Of a stretch of 64,000 nucleotides of DNA, positions 1 to 7,607 are shown in pieces. The notes below the pieces were generated by a model. It was not told the origin of the DNA. It saw only the letters and a list, made by a program, of their open reading frames with translations, and did no database searches. This DNA comes from GCA-2709075 sp964492555 (lineage in GTDB: Bacteria; Pseudomonadota; Alphaproteobacteria; MPNO01; UBA2964): the NCBI GenBank assembly GCA_964492555.1, contig CAZBKQ010000006.1:1-64000 (forward strand). The letters are read 5' to 3'. Within the stretch, counting starts at the first letter, position 1. Each line of letters opens with the position of its first letter. The translations under genes and the position numbers were made by a program.

Positions 1-756
1 AAGGTCATGGCGCAATTGCGTGATCCCCAGAACGGCTGCCCGTGGGACAAGGAACAGAATTTTGCGACCATCGCGCCCTATACGATCGAAGAAGCCTATG
101 AGGTTTCCGAGGCCATCGATCACGACGATATGATGGCGCTCAAAGACGAGCTTGGCGATCTGCTGTTTCAGGTCGTGTTTCACGCCCAAATGGCCTCCGA
201 AGATGGTGCGTTCGAATTCAATGACGTCGCGCAAGTAATCTCCGACAAAATGATCAGGCGTCACCCTCATGTGTTCGGCGATGGCGATACCCGTACGGAA
301 GCCCAACAGACAATTGCCTGGGAAGAACAAAAAGCTGCGGAACGCAAAGCCAAAGGCGAAGGTGACAGCGCGCTGAACGGGGTGGCAAATGCCCTCCCCG
401 CCCTGATGCGGGCGCAGAAATTGCAGAAACGGGCGGCGCGGGTCGGGTTCGATTGGCCCGAAATCGCGCCGGTATTCGATAAGATCCAGGAGGAAATCGA
501 GGAAGTCCGCGACGCATTGACTAAAGGCGATATGGACGCAATTGAGGACGAAATCGGCGATTTGATATTCGCCTGCGTGAATTTGGCCCGCCATGCGGGG
601 GTGGATTCGGAACTGGCGCTTCGGCGCGGCAACGCGAAATTCACCACGCGTTTCCGGGAAGTTGAAAAACGCCTCTCGGCCAAGCGCAAATCGCCCACCG
701 ATTGTTCCATCGATGAGCTGGAAGAAATCTGGTCGGCGGTAAAAGCGGTGGAATAA
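1..756 (+). CDS. mazG: Nucleoside triphosphate pyrophosphohydrolase MazG (5' partial)
   Basis: MazG hydrolyses nucleoside triphosphates to monophosphates and pyrophosphate, cleaning the nucleotide pool. The reading frame is open to the left window edge. The first methionine in view (base 7) falls inside the conserved start of the family (MAQLRDPQNGCPWDKEQNF), where family members normally have 10-15 more residues, so the true start lies outside the window. Two MazG repeats are visible: the first with EEAYEV and ELGDLLFQVVFHAQ, the second with EEIEEVRDAL and EIGDLIFACVNLARH, each carrying the acidic metal-binding E-x-x-E...E-x-x-D pattern. It converges on the phosphatase gene with only 6 bp between stop codons and no visible terminator. 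Confidence 0.93.
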   Translation, partial: KVMAQLRDPQNGCPWDKEQNFATIAPYTIEEAYEVSEAIDHDDMMALKDELGDLLFQVVFHAQMASEDGAFEFNDVAQVISDKMIRRHPHVFGDGDTRTEAQQTIAWEEQKAAERKAKGEGDSALNGVANALPALMRAQKLQKRAARVGFDWPEIAPVFDKIQEEIEEVRDALTKGDMDAIEDEIGDLIFACVNLARHAGVDSELALRRGNAKFTTRFREVEKRLSAKRKSPTDCSIDELEEIWSAVKAVE

Positions 757-762
757 TGGTGC

Positions 763-1569
763 TTATAACGCCGCCACAGCCGGTTTCAGAATCCCGGCAA
801 CACCTTCGAAAGCTGCCTCTGAGCAGGAAATAAGAATACCGTCCGCCGGCGGCGTAACAGGCCGATATGGCTCACCGCTCATCAGCTCGCCCGTGTAACC
901 GCCCGCTTCCCGGACGACCAGATCGCCGGCGCAATGATCCCAGGGTTTTACCCGGCGATAATGCGCGAAATCCAGATTTCCAAGAGCGATATCGATATAT
1001 TCGGCACCGCAACAGGCGTGGTTGACGATTTCTCCGAAATTTTCACGCATCCCCTCTATCCGGCGAATACGGGCCCCGAGCGACCCGGACAATACAGAAG
1101 GCACACCGCTCTTCCCCGTTGTCGAGAGCCTTTCGGTGCCCCGAAAGGCCCCCTCACCCTTCATCCCCCAGATAAATTGTTCGAGCGCCGGCGCGGCCAG
1201 CCAGCCGCCGATGATCTCACCGCGATAACACAGCGCCAGAAGCATGGCGAAACGGTCCTTGCCTCTGGCAAAATTCGATGTCCCGTCGACAGGGTCGATC
1301 ACCCAGACAGGCGCCTCACCAGCCAGCCGGTCCAGAATGGACGGATCATGTTCGGTTTCTTCCTCGCCCACCGTTGTCGATCCCGGAAACAAATCCAGCA
1401 GTCGTTTTTTGAGGAAATCCTCACTTTCGATATCCGCCTCGGTCACGACGGAATTGTTCTCTTTCCGCCATATCTGATCATCGGAAAGATTTCGCCAGCG
1501 CGGCATGACCACCTGTTCCGCGCAATCGCGGATGACGTCCATGATTTTTTCGGCGTCGGGGAATTTCAT
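763..1569 (-). CDS. Inositol-monophosphatase family phosphatase (HisN-like)
   Basis: This is a 268-residue Mg-dependent phosphatase of the inositol monophosphatase superfamily. The metal sites are intact: GEE at residues 68-70, WVIDPVDGT at 89-97 and WDHCAG near 212. The substrate is not fixed by sequence; in Alphaproteobacteria such proteins are often annotated as histidinol-phosphatase (HisN type) or inositol-1-monophosphatase. The ATG overlaps the hflX stop in an ATGA junction, so it is the last gene of the long minus-strand block and is probably translationally coupled to hflX. Confidence 0.85.
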   Translation of the reverse strand: MKFPDAEKIMDVIRDCAEQVVMPRWRNLSDDQIWRKENNSVVTEADIESEDFLKKRLLDLFPGSTTVGEEETEHDPSILDRLAGEAPVWVIDPVDGTSNFARGKDRFAMLLALCYRGEIIGGWLAAPALEQFIWGMKGEGAFRGTERLSTTGKSGVPSVLSGSLGARIRRIEGMRENFGEIVNHACCGAEYIDIALGNLDFAHYRRVKPWDHCAGDLVVREAGGYTGELMSGEPYRPVTPPADGILISCSEAAFEGVAGILKPAVAAL

Positions 1570-2867
1570 CGGCAGAGTTCACAATCGGGATAAAGATGCA
1601 AAAAGCGGGCGAGTTGGTCCGCTTCAATACCGACCCTCAACCGGGCGCCGGTTTCGGTATCCTCCCGTTCAATGACATCGCCATGTCGATAAAGCCACGC
1701 GGACGCGGCACCCTCGGTGGGCGGCAACAGGATTTCATGAATTTCCTGCGTCGCGTTCAGACGTTCTTCGACAAGCGCCAGAAGTGCGTCGCACCCCGCC
1801 CCCGTCATGGCCGAAATCGCGATGGAATCACCACCGCCTGGGCTGGCAACACCCCCCTGCCCGTCCTCAAGCAAGTCGATCTTGTTCCGGACCTCGATCA
1901 TTTCCGCCAGCCGGGTTTCTTCAACGCCAAGTTCCTGCAATACCGACATCACGTCATCGCGTTGGGCGTTGCTGTCGGGATGAGAAATATCGCGGACATG
2001 AAGGATAATATCCGCCTCCAGCACCTCCTCCAACGTGGCGCGAAAGGCCGCGACCAGCATGGTGGGCAAATCGGAAACAAAACCCACCGTATCGGACAGG
2101 ATGACCTGCCGTCTGGACCCCGGCAGCTCAATCGCGCGCATGGTGGGATCCAACGTCGCGAAAAGCTGATCGGCCGCCTTTACCCCCGCACCCGATAGCC
2201 GGTTGAAAAGGGTCGATTTTCCGGCGTTGGTGTAACCCACCAGGGCAACCACCGGATAAGGCACACGCTGGCGCGCTTGGCGATGCAGATCGCGCGTCCG
2301 CGTCACCCGCTCCAGATCGCGCCGGATACGTGTTATGCGCGTGTCGATCTGACGCCGGTCGGCCTCGATCTGGGTTTCACCCGGACCGCCGAGAAAGCCG
2401 AAACCGCCGCGTTGCCGCTCCAGATGGGTCCAGCTTCGGACCAGGCGGCTGCGCTGATAGGACAGATGCGCGAGTTCCACCTGAAGCCGCCCTTCCCGTG
2501 TCCGGGCGCGTTCGCCGAAAATTTCAAGGATCAGACCGGTCCGGTCGAGCACCTTGCAATTCCAGCTCTTTTCCAGATTGCGCTGCTGTATGGGCGTCAC
2601 GGGCGCATCCACGACCACGACACCGATTTTTTCTTCCTCGATAATCGAGGCCCAATCCTCGACCGCGCCGGTGCCGATCAGGGTCGCCGGGCGGCGGCGC
2701 GAAAGACGCAGGCTTTCGGCCTGTCGGACATCAAGGTCAATAGCAGCGGCCAACCCGACCGCTTCTTCCAATGAGGCGTCGGCGCTTCTGCCGTTGATAT
2801 TGGAACTGTCGTATGGGTGCAGGACCGCGGCGCGTTCGCCCGCGGCCCGGCCGCCTGTGGGCTCCAT
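1566..2867 (-). CDS. hflX: GTPase HflX
   Basis: HflX is a ribosome-associated GTPase that rescues or splits stalled ribosomes under stress. The N-terminal HflX domain is followed by a glycine-rich linker (GGFGFLGGPGETQIEAD) and a G domain with G1 GYTNAGKS (residues about 211-218), G3 DTVGF (259-263) and G4 NKID. I place the start at the ATG at 2867 (MEPTGGRAAGE), 4 bp after the hfq stop; the frame is open for 17 more codons into hfq but that extension is hfq shadow. The hfq-hflX pair is widely conserved. Confidence 0.93.
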   Translation of the reverse strand: MEPTGGRAAGERAAVLHPYDSSNINGRSADASLEEAVGLAAAIDLDVRQAESLRLSRRRPATLIGTGAVEDWASIIEEEKIGVVVVDAPVTPIQQRNLEKSWNCKVLDRTGLILEIFGERARTREGRLQVELAHLSYQRSRLVRSWTHLERQRGGFGFLGGPGETQIEADRRQIDTRITRIRRDLERVTRTRDLHRQARQRVPYPVVALVGYTNAGKSTLFNRLSGAGVKAADQLFATLDPTMRAIELPGSRRQVILSDTVGFVSDLPTMLVAAFRATLEEVLEADIILHVRDISHPDSNAQRDDVMSVLQELGVEETRLAEMIEVRNKIDLLEDGQGGVASPGGGDSIAISAMTGAGCDALLALVEERLNATQEIHEILLPPTEGAASAWLYRHGDVIEREDTETGARLRVGIEADQLARFLHLYPDCELCR

Positions 2868-2871
2868 GCGG

Positions 2872-3132
2872 CTATTCGCCGGCCACGCCCTCCTCCGCCA
2901 CGTCGTCTTCGCCGTCATATAGCTGAACCGGCGCGGACGGCATCACGGTGGAGATCGCGTGCTTGTATACCAGCTGGGAATGACCGTCCCGCCGCAGCAG
3001 CACGCAAAAATTGTCAAACCAGGTGATTATCCCCTGAAGCTTGACGCCGTTGACCAGAAATACGGTTACGGGGACTTTTTCCTTCCGGACCGCATTCAGA
3101 AAAACATCCTGCAGGTTTTGGCCCTTTTCCAT
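2872..3132 (-). CDS. hfq: RNA chaperone Hfq
   Basis: This 86-residue Sm-like protein forms a hexamer that pairs small RNAs with mRNAs. The Sm1 region (NLQDVFLNAVRKEKVPVTVF, VNGVKLQGIITWFDNF) and the Sm2 signature YKHAIST are intact. The tail is short and acidic (DGEDDVAEEG). A 109 bp gap separates it from the upstream HAD gene, so it may have its own promoter; that gap contains an inverted repeat, TTGCGC-N7-GCGCAA at 3183-3201, of unknown role. Confidence 0.96.
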   Translation of the reverse strand: MEKGQNLQDVFLNAVRKEKVPVTVFLVNGVKLQGIITWFDNFCVLLRRDGHSQLVYKHAISTVMPSAPVQLYDGEDDVAEEGVAGE

Positions 3133-3241
3133 TTTTTTATCGCCGTTCTTTGTGTGTCAGGATTACGAACAGATCCGCCGGATTGCGCTCATTTCGCGCA
3201 AAATTCATGCAAACGAGTGCGATGGGCCTCACCCTTCCTCT

Positions 3242-3922
3242 TCACAATATGGACTTCACCCGTTTCAAGACAACCCCCCGAAGCGCATCAAGGTTCGAAA
3301 ACCGCATTTTCGGGGCAAATTCGGTCGAATTTGGGTCTATTTTACTCTCATTTGCGATCAATATGGGGATGCAACCGGAATTATGGGCGCACTCCATATC
3401 AATATCCGTATCACCGATAAACCAAACCTCGGGTCCGGGTTCGACACCGCTATCTTTCAAAGCGAGATGCACCGGATCCGTCGCCGGTTTGTCTTTTGGA
3501 GCATCCGTCGCCCCGACGAGCGCGCTGAAATAGCCTGACCAGCCAAGATGTGCCGCCTCGCGCCGCAGGTTTTCGCCGTTCTTATTGCTGACAACACCGA
3601 GATAGATTGACTGATCGGTCAAGGAGTCGAGTAACTCCCGCGCGCCGGAAATGACAGCCAGCCGTTCCAGATGGATGGCGTGGAACCGCTCGTAAAATAC
3701 ATCCCGCGCTTCTTCCCAGCGATCGCCGAACATATCGGGAAACGCCTCGCGCAGGGCCCGGCGGACCCGGGCGCGCGTCTCATCCATCGTCCACGGCTCC
3801 CACCCCATATGGGTCAGGGTAACGTTCATCGAGTCATGGATTACCGGCCAGGTATCGACCAGCGTGTTATCCCAATCGAACAGGATAGCCCTGGGCAATC
3901 CGGGCGGATCATTCGCCGCCAT
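3242..3922 (-). CDS. HAD-family phosphatase (phosphoglycolate phosphatase-like)
   Basis: This is a 226-residue haloacid dehalogenase superfamily hydrolase. It shows motif I LFDWDNTLVDTW with the nucleophile and acid-base aspartates, motif II VVSNKNG, and motif IV GDTDIDMECA. An alpha-helical cap lies between motifs I and II, as in the phosphoglycolate phosphatase group, but the substrate cannot be assigned. The ATG at 3922 is preceded at 9 nt by GGAGG and overlaps the transaminase gene by 14 bp; an ATG at 3931 is also in frame but sits directly on the ribosome-binding site. The same frame stays open far upstream inside the neighbour, which I treat as shadow. Its place between the transaminase gene and hfq is not part of the usual core order. 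Confidence 0.82.
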   Translation of the reverse strand: MAANDPPGLPRAILFDWDNTLVDTWPVIHDSMNVTLTHMGWEPWTMDETRARVRRALREAFPDMFGDRWEEARDVFYERFHAIHLERLAVISGARELLDSLTDQSIYLGVVSNKNGENLRREAAHLGWSGYFSALVGATDAPKDKPATDPVHLALKDSGVEPGPEVWFIGDTDIDMECAHNSGCIPILIANESKIDPNSTEFAPKMRFSNLDALRGVVLKRVKSIL

Positions 3923-4772
3923 GCGAGACATCCTCCAGATACTCCCGGTAAAGCGTCCAAAGACGCGTGGTGACCGGGCCCGGCTCGCCGTCGCCGATCC
4001 GCTCTCCGTCAATCGCAACGACCGGCATGACGGCGGCTGTCGTGCTGGTGACAAAGGCCTCCGCCGCGCCAACCGCCTCCTCACGGGAAAAAACGCGTTC
4101 CTCAATCCGGATATTATTGTTTCGCGCCAGTTCCATGACACGGGCGCGGGTAATCCCGCCCAGAATATCCTGGCCAAGCGGACGGGTAATGACTTTGCCC
4201 GCCTCATCGACGATCCAGCAATTGCTTGAGGAACCTTCGGTCACGTCGCCTGCATCATTGATAAACCAGGCTTCGAAACAGCCAGCCCGCACGGCCTCTT
4301 CCTTGGCCAGGACGTTCGGCAACAGGGAAACCGATTTTATGTCCGGTCGTCCCCAGCGATTTTCGGGAACCGTAATAACCCCGACACCGCGCGGCGTTGC
4401 GCCTGATAACCCGCGTGACGCGGTCGCCGTGACGACAAGGCTGGGCCTGGTGCCCAATTGCGGAAAGGCATGATTGCGGGTCGCCGCGCCGCGGGTAATC
4501 TGAAGATAGATGGAGCCGTTCCTGAGCCGGTTGCGCCGGATAACCTCGCCCATAACGATTCGCAAAATCTTTTCGGACCAGGGAATTGAAATATTCAGGC
4601 CCCCGAGCGACCGGAAAAGCCGTTCGAAATGCCCGTCACCGTCAATCAACGCTCCATTATGGACCGCGATGACTTCATAAACGCCATCGGAAAACTGATA
4701 ACCTCGATCCTCGATACTGACGGATGCCCAGGCCTTGTCGACATACCGCCCGTTTACATAAGCGATGCTCAC
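3909..4772 (-). CDS. dat: D-amino-acid transaminase (class IV PLP aminotransferase)
   Basis: This 287-residue fold-type IV aminotransferase interconverts D-amino acids with 2-oxo acids, classically supplying D-Ala and D-Glu for the cell wall. The N-terminus (DRGYQFSDGVYEV) is very close to characterised D-amino-acid transaminases. The Schiff-base lysine is in SVSLLPNVLAKEEA, and GSSSNCWIV plus LGGITRARVMELA form the cofactor phosphate pocket. Branched-chain aminotransferase or aminodeoxychorismate lyase are the alternatives in the same fold but fit the N-terminus less well. It lies 24 bp downstream of trkA. Confidence 0.85.
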   Translation of the reverse strand: MSIAYVNGRYVDKAWASVSIEDRGYQFSDGVYEVIAVHNGALIDGDGHFERLFRSLGGLNISIPWSEKILRIVMGEVIRRNRLRNGSIYLQITRGAATRNHAFPQLGTRPSLVVTATASRGLSGATPRGVGVITVPENRWGRPDIKSVSLLPNVLAKEEAVRAGCFEAWFINDAGDVTEGSSSNCWIVDEAGKVITRPLGQDILGGITRARVMELARNNNIRIEERVFSREEAVGAAEAFVTSTTAAVMPVVAIDGERIGDGEPGPVTTRLWTLYREYLEDVSHGGE

Positions 4773-4796
4773 CCTGCGATGCCCCCGCTTCCCTGA

Positions 4797-6173
4797 TCAG
4801 AAAAATTCAAGCCGCACGGCGAAAAGCTTTTCCACCGCTTTCACGGCGTCGGCGGCGGCGAACAGGACGATCTTGTCATTGACCTGAATTACCGTATTGC
4901 CCCGCGGCAAAATGACGTCATCGCCGCGCACAACCGCGCCAAGCAACACCCCTTCCGGCAATTCCGCATCGCGAATCTTCTTGCCGGTCAATGTCGAGGT
5001 TTCGAGTATTTCTCCCTCGATCAGCTCTCCGAAATCAGCGCCAAGCGAATGAACGGCGCGAATGCGGCCGCGCCGGACATGCTGCAGAATGGTCGAGGCG
5101 GTAATCGCCCGCGGGCTGACCACGACATCGATCCCGAGCGAGGAAATCAACGGGCCATAGGTCTGGTTATTGACCAGCGCGATCGCCCGCCTGGTCCCGA
5201 TCCGCTTGGCGAGGAGGGCCGCGAGTATATTGGTCTCATCGTCATTGGTGACGGCGATGATCGCCTCGCTTTCGGATACCCGGGCTTCTTCGAGTATTTC
5301 CGGATCAATGACGTCGCCGTGAATGACAACCGTTTCCTCAAGCAAATCGGCGACCTCATGCGCCCGCGTGCTGTCGGCTTCGATAATCCTTGCCGAGACG
5401 CCGGGAAATTCCTGTTCGATCATCTCACCCAGGAAGGCCCCGATATGGCCGCCTCCGGCGATAATGACCCGCCGTACTTCGGTTTCCTCATACCCGAACA
5501 CGCTCATCGCGCGGGCAATATTCGTGGTATTCACTACGAAATAGACCTGATCGCCGGCGAGAAGCTGGTCTTCGGGTTTGGGGACGAAGCCCTGCCCTTC
5601 GCGCACAACACCGACAACCACGATCTCAAGATCGGGGAATAGCTCCGTCAATTGACGGAGCGGCGTGTTGATAACCGGACAATCGTCGTTGCACAGAACG
5701 CCCAGCATCCGCACCTTGCCATCGACCAATGAAATCGTATCGAACGCACCCGGCACCTGCATACGTCGCGTGATCGCGCGCGCCACCTCGATCTCAGGCG
5801 AGATGATGACGTCGATCGGCATATGATCCCGGCTAAAGAGATCCGCCCAGATCGGCTGCAAATAGCTCTGATGACGAATGCGCGCAATTTTCAGCGGCAC
5901 GTTGAACATAGAATGCGCGACCTGACAGGCCACCATGTTGACCTCGTCCGAATAAGTCACCGCCATCAGCATGTCGATATCGGCCGCTCCCGCCCGATCA
6001 AGCGAATCCGGATGCGAGGCGTGCCCGACAATCGCCTGGACATCAAGCGAGTCGCCAATTTGCCGTACCAGCTCGGGCGATGAATCAATCACGACGATAT
6101 CGTGCCCTTCGGCCGAGAGCTGCTGCGCGATATGGAAACCGACCTGCCCCGCGCCGCCGATAATAATCTTCAT
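4797..6173 (-). CDS. trkA: Trk potassium uptake regulatory subunit TrkA
   Basis: TrkA is the cytoplasmic NAD-binding gating subunit of the Trk/Ktr potassium uptake system. The 458 residues form two RCK modules in tandem: a first Rossmann fold opening with GGAGQVGFHIA (residues 6-16) and a second with IIAGGGHIGAFLGE (about 239), each followed by a TrkA-C domain. No membrane subunit (TrkH) is in the window. The position directly downstream of ntrX (30 bp) is a standard alphaproteobacterial arrangement. Confidence 0.94.
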   Translation of the reverse strand: MKIIIGGAGQVGFHIAQQLSAEGHDIVVIDSSPELVRQIGDSLDVQAIVGHASHPDSLDRAGAADIDMLMAVTYSDEVNMVACQVAHSMFNVPLKIARIRHQSYLQPIWADLFSRDHMPIDVIISPEIEVARAITRRMQVPGAFDTISLVDGKVRMLGVLCNDDCPVINTPLRQLTELFPDLEIVVVGVVREGQGFVPKPEDQLLAGDQVYFVVNTTNIARAMSVFGYEETEVRRVIIAGGGHIGAFLGEMIEQEFPGVSARIIEADSTRAHEVADLLEETVVIHGDVIDPEILEEARVSESEAIIAVTNDDETNILAALLAKRIGTRRAIALVNNQTYGPLISSLGIDVVVSPRAITASTILQHVRRGRIRAVHSLGADFGELIEGEILETSTLTGKKIRDAELPEGVLLGAVVRGDDVILPRGNTVIQVNDKIVLFAAADAVKAVEKLFAVRLEFF

Positions 6174-6203
6174 GCCATCCTCCGCGCCGACTTGTTCCCG
6201 GAA

Positions 6204-7607
6204 TCACGCATTATTCCCGCCCTCTATCCGGTCGTTTGCCGAAAGCCCAAGCATCTTCAGCTTGCGATGCAGGGCCGACCGTTCCATGCCGACAAAACCG
6301 GCGGTTTTCGAAACATTACCGCCAAACCGAGCGATCTGCGCCTTAAGATATTGCCGTTCGAACATTTCCCGCGCATCGCGCAAGGGAAGCCCCATGATCT
6401 CCGCCCCTTCGTCCCAACCCATCGATTGCGGCGCCGCGGCCGCTATTTCCGGCGGAAGCATCTCCGCCCGAACCGGTTCACCCGCGCCGCCCCCGGCCAT
6501 GATCAACAACCATTCGACCACATTTCGCATCTGACGCGCATTCCCCGGCCAGTCATAACTCTGCAGTAGGGCCATGGCGTCCGGAGCAATTTCGCGGGCG
6601 GGGATTCCCGTCTCTCCCGAGGCGCGCTGCATAAAATATTCCATCAGCGGCGGGATATCCGCCGGGCGATCTTTGAGCGGTCTCATCGCCAGTGGCACCA
6701 CGTTCAGCCGATAGAACAAATCTTCCCGGAATTTCCCATCGGTTATTAAAGACTGCAGATCGCGGTTGGTCGTCGCGATGACACGCACATCGACCTTAAC
6801 CGGATCGCTTCCGCCGACACGATGAAATGTCTGTTCCTGCAACACCCGGACGATCTTTCCCTGAGTCGCCGGGGGCATATCGGAAACCTCGTCCAGCAAC
6901 AAAGTGCCGCCGTCGGCCTGCTCGAACGTTCCCTTGGAACTGATTGCCCCGGAGACGGAATCTTCGATCCCGAACAGCTCCTCCTCCATGCGCTCCGGCG
7001 CCATGGTCGCGCAATTCAGCACAACAAAGGGACTATCTGAGCGTTTCGATTTCTGATGCATCAAGCGGGCGATAACTTCCTTACCCACACCGGGCGGGCC
7101 GGAAATAAGGATACGGCTGTCCGTTTGCGCGACGCGTTCGATGGCGGCCCGCATGTCCGCAATAGCGGAAGAGTCGCCGACGAGCTCGGGAACAACGGTC
7201 GTTCTTTGGCGTAGTTCGGCATTTTCCCGGCGAAGCGCGGCGGCATCCAGGGCGCGTTCGATCATCACCAGAAGCCGGTCCGCCTTGAACGGTTTTTCCA
7301 CAAAATCATATGCGCCGAGTTTGATCGCGTTCACCGCCGTTTCGATATCGGCGTGACCGCTGATCATAATAACGGGAAGATCAGGCAGATTTTCCCGTGC
7401 GGCCTGCAGCAATTGAATCCCGTCCAGACTGCTGCCTTCCAGCCAGATATCGAGGATCATAAGATCGGGCGGTGTCTCTCCGATATGCGCCAATGCCTCA
7501 TCACTGCCACCCGCTTCGCCGGCGTCATAACCTTCATCCGACAAAATTTCGCAAATCAGCCGCCGGATATCGGCCTCATCATCGACAACCAGAATCTTAC
7601 CCGGCAT
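6204..7607 (-). CDS. ntrX: Nitrogen assimilation response regulator NtrX
   Basis: NtrX is the response regulator paired with NtrY. It has a receiver domain with acceptor D53 (LMILDIW) and K in FVEKPF, an AAA+ domain with Walker A SGPPGVGKE near 169-177 and Walker B GGTLLLDEVSDM, and a Fis-type helix-turn-helix at the C-terminus. The loop that carries GAFTGA in sigma-54 activators reads EDSVSGAISSKG here, so contact with sigma-54 is unlikely; this is usual for NtrX. The first 11 bp overlap the end of ntrY. Confidence 0.94.
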   Translation of the reverse strand: MPGKILVVDDEADIRRLICEILSDEGYDAGEAGGSDEALAHIGETPPDLMILDIWLEGSSLDGIQLLQAARENLPDLPVIMISGHADIETAVNAIKLGAYDFVEKPFKADRLLVMIERALDAAALRRENAELRQRTTVVPELVGDSSAIADMRAAIERVAQTDSRILISGPPGVGKEVIARLMHQKSKRSDSPFVVLNCATMAPERMEEELFGIEDSVSGAISSKGTFEQADGGTLLLDEVSDMPPATQGKIVRVLQEQTFHRVGGSDPVKVDVRVIATTNRDLQSLITDGKFREDLFYRLNVVPLAMRPLKDRPADIPPLMEYFMQRASGETGIPAREIAPDAMALLQSYDWPGNARQMRNVVEWLLIMAGGGAGEPVRAEMLPPEIAAAAPQSMGWDEGAEIMGLPLRDAREMFERQYLKAQIARFGGNVSKTAGFVGMERSALHRKLKMLGLSANDRIEGGNNA

